The notes under the pieces are model-generated. The model saw only the letters and a program-made list of their open reading frames with translations, was not told the DNA's origin and made no database searches. This document shows, one piece after another, positions 33,957-41,725 of a DNA stretch of 45,485 nt. The position numbers were made by a program, and so were the translations under genes. This DNA comes from Paenibacillus campinasensis (GTDB taxonomy: Bacteria > Bacillota > Bacilli > Paenibacillales > Paenibacillaceae): contig NZ_NPBY01000055.1 in assembly GCF_002272015.1 (NCBI RefSeq), positions 1-45,485 on the forward strand, in the 5' to 3' direction. Position 1 is the first letter of the stretch. Each line of letters begins with the position of its first letter.

Positions 33957-34016
33957 TGACCGACCCCCGGTCAGTCATTTCGAATTCATTATATCCTGAC
34001 TTGCGTGCAATGTAAA
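33957..34016 (-). promoter_or_regulatory. promoter and TetR operator of the export operon
   Basis: Leftward -35 TTTACA (34011-34016) and -10 TATAAT (33988-33993) are 17 bases apart. Downstream lies the 21-bp dyad TGACTGACC-GGG-GGTCGGTCA (33957-33977 as read leftward), whose 9-bp arms match at 8 positions. An extra CAGTCATT half-site follows it. Confidence 0.85.
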
Positions 34017-34047
34017 TAAAAGGATTTGACATCGCGTCAAATCCTTT
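34012..34047 (-). terminator. terminator after the lipoprotein gene, overlapping the next -35 box
   Basis: On the minus strand AAAGGATTTGAC pairs with GTCAAATCCTTT around 5 bases and TTTATTTAC follows. The T-run overlaps the -35 box of the export operon, so upstream transcripts end exactly where the next promoter begins. Confidence 0.85.
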
Positions 34048-34094
34048 GGTGACCGCTTATCATATGGATAGCCAATTGCTGATGCCGGCTTCAC

Positions 34095-34493
34095 TTACCC
34101 TTCGATGAGCGCCAAATATTTAATGTAGGTATCGCCCTTTTTTGCCAGCAGAATCGGTCCAAGATGCGGCTTGGATTCGTAAATTTCCGTGCCTTCCGGC
34201 AGGACGGTCGCCATGCCATCGACAAAGGGACGATTCTGCTCATACACTTGCTGGATCGTTCCAACGAGGTCTCCCGGCTCCAGCTCCTCCTCCTGAACCC
34301 ACTCGATCTCTTCTGCGTTGAGGTAAACGAGGCCCTCCCACTGAAAAATATCCGCGCCCGGCTCCCGGGCCAGCAGCTGTTCGGCGGTGACATTGCCGAT
34401 GATTTCGGTCCGCTGTGCGCCTCCTTCGCTCTCCATCGAACTGCATCCGCTGAAAGTCAGCAGAACGGTAAGCAGCAATGCAAAGATCTTCAT
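34095..34493 (-). CDS. predicted lipoprotein of unknown function
   Basis: A 132-residue exported protein. It starts MKIFALLLTVLLTFSGCSS with a lipobox LTFSGC; the Cys near residue 17 would be lipidated and the protein anchored on the outer face of the membrane. The mature part has FQWEGLVYLNAEEIEWVQEE and ILLAKKGDTYIKYLALIEG, small beta-rich stretches with no family I recognise. GGAGGAG lies before the ATG at 34493; the longer frame from 34550 has no signal peptide in its first residues. A monocistronic unit with its own terminator. Confidence 0.8.
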   Translation of the reverse strand: MKIFALLLTVLLTFSGCSSMESEGGAQRTEIIGNVTAEQLLAREPGADIFQWEGLVYLNAEEIEWVQEEELEPGDLVGTIQQVYEQNRPFVDGMATVLPEGTEIYESKPHLGPILLAKKGDTYIKYLALIEG

Positions 34494-34615
34494 CGTTGAT
34501 CTCCTCCTTTCACTACTCTTCAAACGGCCAGACTGTAGAATTTGTTGCATTTAATTCCAATTATTAGATGGTAGATTCGGAAAACAGGCGGTCTTTCCAC
34601 CTCGATCTGCACAAC

Positions 34616-34648
34616 AAAAAAAACACAGCCTCCGTATCTGGAAGCTGC
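34616..34648 (-). terminator. terminator after the monooxygenase-like gene
   Basis: On the minus strand CAGCTTCC pairs with GGAGGCTG through one G-T pair, and TGTTTTTTTTG follows. It lies about 85 bases after the stop codon. Confidence 0.7.
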
Positions 34649-34732
34649 GCCTTTCTTAAGGTCCGGTTGATTATATTATTATAAGCCTCGTATTAAAGCC
34701 TTACTGTTATGTCTCTTCTTTATGACTCCGAA

Positions 34733-35071
34733 TTATGCCTGATCCTTATGCTGGCCTTCTTTGACCGCTTTCACATCGTACATATTAACATTAACGCTTA
34801 CAAGATACTCGGGCTGCGGCTTGCCGCGCTTCTCCCGGTGTCCTTGAATATGAGCGTCGCTCTTCTCCCAGTTCTTCCAGTCCTCGATCGATCTCCAGCG
34901 AATGACAACCACCACTTCCTCCACATCGTCTTCCTGCTTCTTCCGGTTCACCATCACGGTCTTGTCGATCAGCCCTTCCATCGCGTCCATCGGGCTATCC
35001 TGCGTGAAGCGCTCGATCACTTGATCGGCAAAGCCTTTCTTCACCACCATCGTTCTCGTTTGAATAAGCAT
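34733..35071 (-). CDS. antibiotic biosynthesis monooxygenase family protein, haem-monooxygenase-like
   Basis: A 112-residue ferredoxin-like ABM-fold protein resembling IsdG/HmoA haem-degrading enzymes. The region EVVVVIRWRSIEDWKNWEKS and DAHIQGHREKRG align in layout with the IsdG segment; Trp68 and His78 correspond in position to the catalytic Trp and haem-binding His. The Asn near residue 7 of IsdG is replaced here by Thr, so catalysis of the IsdG type is not assured. The promoter lies under a 37-bp palindrome, so the gene is strongly regulated. GGAGG precedes the ATG. Haem degradation is inference. Confidence 0.72.
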   Translation of the reverse strand: MLIQTRTMVVKKGFADQVIERFTQDSPMDAMEGLIDKTVMVNRKKQEDDVEEVVVVIRWRSIEDWKNWEKSDAHIQGHREKRGKPQPEYLVSVNVNMYDVKAVKEGQHKDQA

Positions 35072-35130
35072 ATATGAAGCCTCCTCATCTGGTTCTGCAT
35101 GTTATCTATCATCTCTGCTGTTATCAATTA

Positions 35131-35167
35131 ATACGATATATCGTTATGATATAACGATATATCGTAT
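35131..35167. promoter_or_regulatory. 37-bp symmetric palindrome with two nested palindromes (operator)
   Basis: ATACGATATATCGTTAT, a 3-base centre GAT, then ATAACGATATATCGTAT: perfect 17-bp arms. Each arm also holds the palindrome ACGATATATCGT, so two dimer sites lie two helical turns apart. It covers a leftward promoter, TTGACA (35170-35175), 18 bases, TATCAT (35146-35151), that drives the monooxygenase-like gene. No matching regulator gene is adjacent. Confidence 0.85.
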
Positions 35168-35209
35168 GGTGTCAAACGCGTGTGCTGGTTTGCATAGATT
35201 ATGGATGAG

Positions 35210-35617
35210 CTAGATGATGCGCTGCTGGATTTCACTCTGGATGAGCCAATTTCCATCGATAAACTGCCAGTTTTCAATGGTGAAGAATTGCGCCACCTTA
35301 TTATCCCTATAAGTAATGGACAGGTCATAGAAGACGACCGCCTGCTCGTTGTCCTTCAGCCTGATCACGCGGTGATCGAAGTTTTTATGGTCGCCCAGCA
35401 GCTGGTTTACGGAATCCTGCATCCCTTTCCAGGATTCCTCGGCATTAAAGAACAAGGGCTTCGCACTTGGATTGTCAAAAAACGCAACGTAGTACGCTTT
35501 GGCCATCCGATCCAAAGCCGTCGTGTCTCCTGTCGCCATTGCCTCATGCCAGTCTGATATGTATTGATCATGCATTATCGTAAATCGATCAACGGCTTCC
35601 TTCGTGATTAGATTCAT
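35210..35617 (-). CDS. NTF2/SnoaL-like domain protein
   Basis: A 135-residue protein with the alpha+beta cone of the SnoaL/DUF4440 type: an N-terminal helix pair (TIMHDQYISDWHEAMATGDT), DRMAKAYYVAFFDNP, then beta strands EQAVVFYDLSITYRDNKVAQ and a final FIDGNWLIQSEIQQR. Such proteins bind small molecules or are isomerases, often with no known role. No signal peptide. It ends 43 bases from the 37-bp palindrome, so its transcript may read through to the monooxygenase-like gene on the same strand. Confidence 0.82.
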   Translation of the reverse strand: MNLITKEAVDRFTIMHDQYISDWHEAMATGDTTALDRMAKAYYVAFFDNPSAKPLFFNAEESWKGMQDSVNQLLGDHKNFDHRVIRLKDNEQAVVFYDLSITYRDNKVAQFFTIENWQFIDGNWLIQSEIQQRII

Positions 35618-35637
35618 AGGGCACCATCCTTTAGAGT

Positions 35638-35659
35638 TATAATTTCAAGGAAAATTATA
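35638..35659. promoter_or_regulatory. inverted repeat upstream of the NTF2-like gene
   Basis: TATAATTT-CAAGGA-AAATTATA: perfect 8-bp arms with 6 bases between. It lies about 20 bases upstream of the start codon. TATAAT elements within it could be a -10 box, and a regulator dimer could bind over it. Confidence 0.5.
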
Positions 35660-35732
35660 CCTGAACTGCAGGTAACAAGATAGGGGCTACCCCCATGCCC
35701 TTGATAGGCGAAGAAGTAACCCCACCAGCCCC

Positions 35733-35897
35733 TTACGGGTTAGAAACGACCGTATCCGGCAGCTTGTAATCTTTCGGCAATGAAGCGAGAATGCGATTGA
35801 ATACAACGTAGTCCACCAGAATTTCAGGCGTGGATACCTGCCGGTGAAAGATCCGGTTATACAGATCGCTCATCACGGTAAATGCTTGCTGATTCAT
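35733..35897 (-). CDS. small protein after the glycosyltransferases (54 aa)
   Basis: A short gene that is easily missed. The ATG at 35897 has GGAGGGG 6 bases upstream and the frame of 54 codons ends TAA at 35733-35735. The protein reads MNQQAFTVMSDLYNRIFHRQ, then VSTPEILVDYVVFNRILASL and PKDYKLPDTVV. It appears mostly helical and soluble, with no recognisable domain. It starts 22 bases after the GT4 stop codon, so it is the last gene of the GT2-GT4 operon. A role with the glycosyltransferases is plausible, but only from position. Confidence 0.72.
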   Translation of the reverse strand: MNQQAFTVMSDLYNRIFHRQVSTPEILVDYVVFNRILASLPKDYKLPDTVVSNP

Positions 35898-35918
35898 CAG
35901 CTTCCCCTCCATGTTGTT

Positions 35919-37142
35919 TTATCGCTGAGTCAGCGCGCCATGATACATCATCAGCATCCGCTGAACCATCAGATCCATGGACCAGTGATTCATGGCAAAG
36001 GCCTTCGCATTCTGGCCGAGCCTCATCCGGTAATCATCGCGTTCGAGCAGAAGATTGAGCTGCTGTGCTACCGTGTATGCATCGCCAACCGGCGAGATCA
36101 GACCGGTCTGACCATGCTGCACCATTTCGGGCAGGCCGCCGGCACTGGATACGATGCAAGGCAGCCCGGCCATCTGGGCTTCCATAACCGAATATGGCTG
36201 ATTATCCTGAATGCAGGTGTGGACAAAAATATCCGATTGAGTCAGCATCGCCGGCACATCGTTTCTGGACCCGTGGAAGAATACATGGTACTGGAGGCTG
36301 CTGTTGACCGTCTGCAGTTCCAGTTGCCCGCGATAGTCGCCGTCCCCTACGATCCAGCATACCCAATCGTCACGCATATGCCGCAAAATTTCCAGCGCTG
36401 AGATCAGCACATGAATCCCTTTCACATAGACCAGCCTTGCCGGACAGATAATTACTTTTTTGCCTGGGGGCCGCACGACCGGGGTGCCTGCATTCATCTT
36501 GGCATAAAAGGCCGGCGCATCAAATCCATACTGAAACACGGCTACCCGGTTCTCCGGGACACCGAACTCGCCAACGAGAATGTTTTTCGACCACTGATTG
36601 GCGGCAATCGTAATGTCCGTTGCCATCGCTGCATGATACTCCATGGAAGGAAAGTATCTCCATGCAGGACTCCCCTCCGATATTCCCATCTCCGGATGGT
36701 TGCGGAAATGGTCCATCATTTCGCGCGCTACAGAGCCGTGAACATGAGCAATCAGCGGCGTTCGCTTCGGCTTCACCCGACTGAGGGAACGCGTGGCAAA
36801 TACATCCTGTGTGTGGATGATATCATAGCTCTCCAGGCCAAAATAGGCGGCCGACAGCTCCATAAAGTATCGCTCAAGCTCATAATTGGTAATGACCGGA
36901 TGTGCGTTCAGTTCCGGGACTTGCGCCGATGCCAGCTTAGCCGACAGAATCGGCAGCAGCGCCTCCTTGGCCAGCTCCATCCCATGTTGATTCACGATGT
37001 GAATTTTTTTGTAATCCGGACTGTTTCCCATCATATCCACTTGATGCCCGTGGTTCTCCAGGTGCTGCTTCAGCTGGACCATAAAATTCCAGACGCCGCC
37101 GACATGGGGGATCAGCCAGTGGGTTGCGAGCAGTATCTTCAC
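35919..37142 (-). CDS. glycosyltransferase family 4
   Basis: A retaining GT-B glycosyltransferase of 407 residues. The N-terminal fold starts MKILLATHWLIPHVGGVWNF, with GG near the donor phosphate site. FPSMEYHAAMATDITIAANQ marks the domain linker. The C-terminal fold has ICPARLVYVKGIHVLISAL and the EX7E-type loop QPYSVMEAQMAGLPCIVSSA. It lacks a signal peptide and acts at the cytoplasmic face of the membrane. It follows the GT2 gene by 12 bases. The donor and acceptor are unknown; a cell-wall polymer or exopolysaccharide is likely. Confidence 0.92.
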   Translation of the reverse strand: MKILLATHWLIPHVGGVWNFMVQLKQHLENHGHQVDMMGNSPDYKKIHIVNQHGMELAKEALLPILSAKLASAQVPELNAHPVITNYELERYFMELSAAYFGLESYDIIHTQDVFATRSLSRVKPKRTPLIAHVHGSVAREMMDHFRNHPEMGISEGSPAWRYFPSMEYHAAMATDITIAANQWSKNILVGEFGVPENRVAVFQYGFDAPAFYAKMNAGTPVVRPPGKKVIICPARLVYVKGIHVLISALEILRHMRDDWVCWIVGDGDYRGQLELQTVNSSLQYHVFFHGSRNDVPAMLTQSDIFVHTCIQDNQPYSVMEAQMAGLPCIVSSAGGLPEMVQHGQTGLISPVGDAYTVAQQLNLLLERDDYRMRLGQNAKAFAMNHWSMDLMVQRMLMMYHGALTQR

Positions 37143-37154
37143 ACGTTCTCCCCC

Positions 37155-37871
37155 TTAACCACCGAGTTGAGCCGCCACATGCTGCAGTAAATTGCGGTAA
37201 TTATTCTGTACCATTTGATACTCACCGGCAATTCTGGCCCGGTGCTGAATCGTGCCCATCTGCTCATGGACCCGGTATTTGGTGAGGCAGTCCGGCATAT
37301 ACCCGAATTTCGCCCCGTTAATGGCCAATCGAATCCACAGGTCATAATCATGCGTAAAAGGAAGATGATCGTTAAACATCCCGACACCGGCGATCCATTC
37401 TTTTTTGGCGATCACCGTACACCCATTGATCGGATTCGAATAGGACAGCTGCCGGCACAGATCGGCCATGCCTGCCATCGGAGCCGGACGGTACGGATCG
37501 GTAATCCGGCTGTGCTGGTCGATAACCGAAAAGGCGGTATAGCTTACGTCCAATCCATGCGTGAGCATGAATGCCATCTGTCTTTCAATTTTGTGAGGCT
37601 CAAATTTATCATCCGAGCTTAGCCATGCGATATACTCACCCGATGCATGCCGAAATCCGTGGTTGAGCGCATGAGCGGTCCCGCCGTTAGCCTTGCCCAA
37701 GTAATACACCCGGTGCGTATAAGGTGCAATTAGATCGGCATGCCGGGTTGACCCGTCATCCACAACGATGATTTCGACAGCGGGATAGGTCTGGTGAATG
37801 GCGCTTTCCAATGCCTCCTGTATATATGGGCAATTATAAAAGGGTATGACGATCGTTACCGTCGGCATCAT
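37155..37871 (-). CDS. glycosyltransferase family 2
   Basis: An inverting GT-A glycosyltransferase of 238 residues. The nucleotide-sugar fold is TVIPFYNCPYIQEALESAIH then EIIVVDDGSTR, the DXD-like site is YIAWLSSDDKF, and FTHDYDLWIRLAI is the acceptor and base region. YRVHEQMGTI is the usual C-terminal segment. GGAGG lies upstream of tandem ATG codons. It is first in an operon with the GT4 and a 54-residue protein, suggesting sequential sugar additions to a shared acceptor. Confidence 0.92.
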   Translation of the reverse strand: MMPTVTIVIPFYNCPYIQEALESAIHQTYPAVEIIVVDDGSTRHADLIAPYTHRVYYLGKANGGTAHALNHGFRHASGEYIAWLSSDDKFEPHKIERQMAFMLTHGLDVSYTAFSVIDQHSRITDPYRPAPMAGMADLCRQLSYSNPINGCTVIAKKEWIAGVGMFNDHLPFTHDYDLWIRLAINGAKFGYMPDCLTKYRVHEQMGTIQHRARIAGEYQMVQNNYRNLLQHVAAQLGG

Positions 37872-37997
37872 CCCCTGTCCCCTCCTTCTGCCTATCAGGT
37901 TCGATTACACTCAAGCAAACATCATGGTCTAGTACACCTTATGCAATCTACAGACATTCCGAAAGGACCCCTGTCCCCTGACATTCGTCCAAATATG

Positions 37998-38047
37998 CGA
38001 AATAAAAGAGCTGCCCCCATCATGCGGCAAGCATGTGAGAACAGCTC
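37998..38047 (-). terminator. terminator after azlCD
   Basis: On the minus strand GAGCTG pairs with CAGCTC and, inside it, CATGC with GCATG, through small internal loops, and TTTTATTT follows. It begins right after the azlD stop codon. Confidence 0.78.
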
Positions 38048-38053
38048 CAGTAT

Positions 38054-38380
38054 TCAGATCACAAGACGCAGAACAACAATTGTGATGATGCCGACAATCA
38101 CCGTGGCGAATAGGCTCTTCGTGATGAACGCCGTCAGAAAGGCCGGCACCGCGGCGGCGATCTCCAGCAGATTTCGGCCCGGATCGACCTTCCCGTCAGC
38201 CAGCAGCAGCTCCTGGGCCAGCAGCGCAGCCATCACCGCGACCGGCACATGATCCAGCCAGCGCAGCAGCGCTTCCGGTATGCGCAGGCGATTGAGCACC
38301 ATGAGCGGCAGCACCCGGGGAATCAGCGTGACGATGGCAGAGCCGACAATGAGCAGAAAGATATGCCATCTTACTTCCAT
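38054..38380 (-). CDS. azlD: branched-chain amino acid transport protein AzlD
   Basis: The small subunit of the AzlCD exporter, 108 residues with about four helices: WHIFLLIVGSAIVTLIPRVL, PVAVMAALLAQELLL, LEIAAAVPAFLTAFIT and LFATVIVGIITIVVL. The start is set by coupling: azlC stop and azlD ATG overlap by 10 bases. The longer upstream frame from 38485 is antisense-like and not used. AzlCD exports branched-chain amino acids or their analogues in B. subtilis. Confidence 0.9.
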   Translation of the reverse strand: MEVRWHIFLLIVGSAIVTLIPRVLPLMVLNRLRIPEALLRWLDHVPVAVMAALLAQELLLADGKVDPGRNLLEIAAAVPAFLTAFITKSLFATVIVGIITIVVLRLVI

Positions 38381-39105
38381 CGTTCCATCACCATCCCCGC
38401 CGTGGCCGCCACGAGAATCGCCACAATAATCGCCGCGCTCGGCGGCATCAGGAAGCTGGCCAGTACAACGGCCGCTGCCGCACATAGCGCAACGAGCAGG
38501 TCGAGGCCGAATTTCTTCCGGCTGATCATCTGCAGCGCGAGCAGGCCGATGAACATGCCCGGCAAGGCAAAATCAAGTCCCCATCGCTCCGGGTTCGGTA
38601 TCCAGTCGCCGACAAGCCCGCCGGCTACATTAGCTGCACACCAGTTCAGATAGGCGGTCAAATTCAGCCCCACCATCCATTTATAGCCGAGCTTCTTCTG
38701 CTCCTGGGCTTTGGTCGAAGCCACGCCAAACGTTTCATCTGTCAGCAGCGAACCGATAAAAAAGCTTTTTCGAGCCGACAGCTTCTCAAAATAAGGAGCA
38801 ATTGCCGCACTTAACAGCAAATGCCTTGCATTGACAAAAAATATCGTCGTGACAATGGTCGCTATGGGCGAGACGGCCGCCACCATACCAGCTGCGATAA
38901 ACTGGGCGGAGCCCGCATACACAATCAGCGACAGCAGCGCGATCTCCATCAAGCTGAAGCCAGCGGTCCGCTCCACCACACCGGCGGCAAAGCCGATGCT
39001 TAAATAGCCGAGCAGCGTCGGCACACAGTCCTTAACCCCTTGCAAGTAAGTATTGCCCTCGATCGGTTTCGAGGGGCTGTGCTGTACTTCCGTGTTCACT
39101 TCCAT
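38371..39105 (-). CDS. azlC: branched-chain amino acid transport protein AzlC
   Basis: The large subunit of the exporter, 244 residues with about seven helices. GVKDCVPTLLGYLSIGFAAG is the N-terminal AzlC motif, YAGSAQFIAAGMV the conserved second segment, and FFVNARHLLLSAAI the third. The later LLTDETFGV fits the family. GAGAGGG lies 6 bases before the ATG at 39105, so the longer frame from 39138 is less likely. An extended -10 promoter lies upstream. It overlaps azlD. Confidence 0.93.
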   Translation of the reverse strand: MEVNTEVQHSPSKPIEGNTYLQGVKDCVPTLLGYLSIGFAAGVVERTAGFSLMEIALLSLIVYAGSAQFIAAGMVAAVSPIATIVTTIFFVNARHLLLSAAIAPYFEKLSARKSFFIGSLLTDETFGVASTKAQEQKKLGYKWMVGLNLTAYLNWCAANVAGGLVGDWIPNPERWGLDFALPGMFIGLLALQMISRKKFGLDLLVALCAAAAVVLASFLMPPSAAIIVAILVAATAGMVMERWK

Positions 39106-39155
39106 CCGATCCCTCTCACAATCTCTTGGTCTATCCATACTCCAAACCTGCCTTC

Positions 39156-39164
39156 ATTATAACA
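39156..39164 (-). promoter_or_regulatory. extended -10 promoter of azlCD
   Basis: TGTTATAAT on the minus strand gives TATAAT with an upstream TGn, an extended -10 box. A -35 at the right distance is poor, which fits this promoter type. It lies about 50 bases before the azlC start. Confidence 0.5.
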
Positions 39165-39246
39165 TGGCACGCCTGGCGATGAGTGACAACTTCCCGCCCG
39201 TCCTCACAATCAGCTAATCAGCGGTATGCTCACCCGCCCCATATCG

Positions 39247-40164
39247 TTATCCGGCTTCTTCCTGCCGAAGCGGCGTGACCGCCCTGCTTGCCTTGTTCCC
39301 TTGCAGGAACATCACCAACCCGAGCATCACGAGCGCGCCTCCTGCCGCCTGGAGCAGGCTCATCGATTCGTTAAGCAGCAGGAAGGCCAACAGGCTGGCT
39401 CCAACCGGCTCGCCGAGCACGCTCATCGACACGGTGGAAGCCGAGGCATATTTCATGAGCCAGTTGAACAGCAGGCTGCCGAACACGGTGGGCACGAATG
39501 CCAGCAACGCGAAGATGCCCCACTCTGATGCAGCATAGCCGGTAAAAGGAACGCCCAGCGCGGCATTGTATACGGCCAGCACAGCTGCTGCGAACAGGAA
39601 CACAAGCAGGCTGTACAGGTACGCGGGCAGCCGCCTCAGCAGCAGCTGACCCAGCAGCATGTGGACGGCGATCGCTGCGGTACCGCCAAGCGACATCAGA
39701 TCGCCGGTCAGATGACCCTGACTCCCGTCGAACCCGCTGCTTCCGATCAGCAGGAACACCCCGGCAAAGGCGATCGACATGCCGATCAGCGCCGGGATAT
39801 GCACCCGCTCCTTAAACCAGAAATACGCGCCGATCATTACAAATACCGGCTGCAGGGCAAGAATAATCGTGGAGCTGGCCACACTGGTCCACCGGAGGGA
39901 GCCCATCCAGAGCAGAAAGTGAAGTGCCAGCATGAAGCCTGAACAGGCTAGCAGCGCCCAGTCCGTGCGCGTCAGCTTCCTGATCTCGGCGATGTATTTG
40001 CCGCTAAACGGGAGCATGATCAATGCGGTGATAATCAGTCTGTACATGGCCTGAATCGAGGTCGGGCTCTCCGCCCATTTGATGAATATGGAAGAAAATG
40101 AAATGGCCACAATCCCAATGATCAAAGGGATCGGTACAGGAATTGGCGGTTTGTCTGCATTCAT
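39247..40164 (-). CDS. EamA/DMT family transporter
   Basis: A 10-helix drug/metabolite transporter of 305 residues. It has two EamA halves: IPLIIGIVAISFSSIFIKWA, then ...LHFLLWMGSLRWTSVASSTI with ILALQPVFVMIGAYFW, and the second half with HMLLGQLLLRRLPAYL and SMSVLGEPVGASLLAFLLLN. It exports metabolites or drugs by proton exchange. The start is ATG at 40164; the longer frame reaching 40644 crosses the divergent ktrB gene and is not used. AAAGGTGA is rather far from the ATG, so the start is less sure. Confidence 0.88.
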   Translation of the reverse strand: MNADKPPIPVPIPLIIGIVAISFSSIFIKWAESPTSIQAMYRLIITALIMLPFSGKYIAEIRKLTRTDWALLACSGFMLALHFLLWMGSLRWTSVASSTIILALQPVFVMIGAYFWFKERVHIPALIGMSIAFAGVFLLIGSSGFDGSQGHLTGDLMSLGGTAAIAVHMLLGQLLLRRLPAYLYSLLVFLFAAAVLAVYNAALGVPFTGYAASEWGIFALLAFVPTVFGSLLFNWLMKYASASTVSMSVLGEPVGASLLAFLLLNESMSLLQAAGGALVMLGLVMFLQGNKASRAVTPLRQEEAG

Positions 40165-40243
40165 GGTAGTTGAGTGATTCACCTTTCGTGTTATGATTAG
40201 AAAGTATGGCTTTTGCAATAATATCAATAAAGGACCTGACGAC

Positions 40244-41599
40244 ATGAAAAAAAAGAACCATTTACGCAAACCTTTAAGCCCGCCTAAATTTCTGGCTCTC
40301 GGCTTTGCAGCGATCGTGCTGATCGGCACCTTTCTGCTCAAGCTGCCTATCGCCTCCTCGGACGGCACATCCACGCCGTTCGTCGATGCGCTGTTCACGG
40401 CCGTATCGGCGACAAGCGTTACCGGCCTGGTCGTGGTGGACACCGGCACCCATTGGTCATTCTTCGGCCAGATCGTGCTGCTGCTGTTGATCCAGATCGG
40501 CGGACTCGGCTTCATGACATCGGCTACGTGGGTAGCGTTGATGTTCAACCGGCGCATCTCCCTGCGGGAGCGCATGATACTGCAGGAAGCGATGGGACAT
40601 ACCCAGATGTCCGGTATCGTGGATCTGATTCGAAGAGCGCTCATTTACTCGATCATTATTGAAGCCGCAGGCGCAATCCTGCTGACCATCCGCTTTGCCA
40701 TGGACATGCCGTTGTCTGAAGCGATGTATCTGGGCATATTCCAGAGCATATCCATTTTCAACAATGCGGGCTTTGATCTGATGGGTCTCCATCACGGGCC
40801 TTTCAGCGGATTTCCCGCTTACGTGGCAGACCCGTATGTGAACCTGGTCTTGATGGCGCTGATCTTCCTCGGCGGTATCGGCTTTATCGTCATCTTCGAC
40901 CTGATTGAGTATCCGAAGACACGCAAAATCTCCCTGCATTCCAAAGTGGTGCTGACCGTTACCTCCACCCTGATCGTGCTCGGTGCAGTTCTGCTGTTTA
41001 TTCTGGAGTTCAGCAATCCAAGAACGCTTGGGCCGCTATCCACTCCGGTCAAAATGATGGCCTCCCTGTTCCAATCGATCACCCCCCGTTCCGGCGGGGT
41101 CAGCACGATTGACATATCAGGGCTGCAGCAGTCCTCCCAGTTCTTCATGGTCATCCTGATGTTCATCGGAGCTGCGCCAGGCTCGACCGGCGGCGGAATC
41201 AAGGTAACTACCTTTGCGATCCTGATCGGCGCTGTGGTGGCAATGATTCAGGGCAAACGCGATGTCGTCCTGTTTCGCAACCGGATTGCTCAGGCGGTCG
41301 TTTATAAATCCATTACGCTGACGATCCTGTCGCTGCTGCTGCTGGTCGGCGCCTCCATGTTCCTGTCGGTCACGGAGCAGGGTGACTTCCTGATCATTCT
41401 GTTCGAGGCGGTATCGGCTTTTGCCACCGCTGGTCTGTCCATGGGACTGACACCCGAACTGTCGGATATCGGCAAGGTAACGGTCTCGTCGCTGATGTTC
41501 CTCGGACGGCTCGGGCCGTTAACGCTGGCCTATGCGTTAAGCCGCCACAACCATAAGGATCTGTATCGTCATCCGGAGGGCAAGATTATCATCGGATGA
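40244..41599 (+). CDS. ktrB: potassium uptake protein, KtrB/TrkH family
   Basis: The Na+-coupled K+ channel subunit, 451 residues, with four M1-P-M2 repeats. The selectivity filter glycines are in SATSVTGLVVVDTG, NNAGFDLMG, TPRSGGVSTID and ATAGLSMGLT. The M2 loop GGIKVTTFAIL is the ligand-gate region. It works with a KtrA-type RCK subunit, which is not in the window. AAAGGA precedes the ATG at 40244; an in-frame ATG at 40193 would add 17 residues lacking family likeness. It could be ktrD rather than ktrB. A strong terminator follows. Confidence 0.93.
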   Translation: MKKKNHLRKPLSPPKFLALGFAAIVLIGTFLLKLPIASSDGTSTPFVDALFTAVSATSVTGLVVVDTGTHWSFFGQIVLLLLIQIGGLGFMTSATWVALMFNRRISLRERMILQEAMGHTQMSGIVDLIRRALIYSIIIEAAGAILLTIRFAMDMPLSEAMYLGIFQSISIFNNAGFDLMGLHHGPFSGFPAYVADPYVNLVLMALIFLGGIGFIVIFDLIEYPKTRKISLHSKVVLTVTSTLIVLGAVLLFILEFSNPRTLGPLSTPVKMMASLFQSITPRSGGVSTIDISGLQQSSQFFMVILMFIGAAPGSTGGGIKVTTFAILIGAVVAMIQGKRDVVLFRNRIAQAVVYKSITLTILSLLLLVGASMFLSVTEQGDFLIILFEAVSAFATAGLSMGLTPELSDIGKVTVSSLMFLGRLGPLTLAYALSRHNHKDLYRHPEGKIIIG

Positions 41600-41638
41600 T
41601 GAGACAGACACCGCGGGTACGGCCATAAGCTCACAAAC

Positions 41639-41677
41639 AAACCGTGCTTTCACCTTTAAAGGGGAAGCACGGTTTTT
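41639..41677 (+). terminator. terminator after ktrB
   Basis: AAACCGTGCTT pairs with AAGCACGGTTT and the inner CCTTTAAAGG extends the stem. TTTTTG follows. It is about 40 bases after the ktrB stop codon. Confidence 0.92.
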
Positions 41678-41725
41678 GCGCTATCTATGGCTCAATTGTT
41701 GATGCAGGTCACGCTCCGCTATGTA

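Noticed and set aside
36411..37190. 259-codon rightward frame opposite the GT4 gene
   Set aside because: Shadow of the GT4 gene caused by its codon bias; its protein is rich in His and Arg without a domain.
40165..40243. Possible c-di-AMP riboswitch before ktrB
   Set aside because: The spacer is only about 80 bases, too short for a ydaO-type riboswitch, and no terminator stem is present.
40165..40644. N-terminal extension of the EamA transporter frame
   Set aside because: It covers the divergent ktrB start and most of the intergenic spacer; the ATG at 40164 begins a normal EamA protein.
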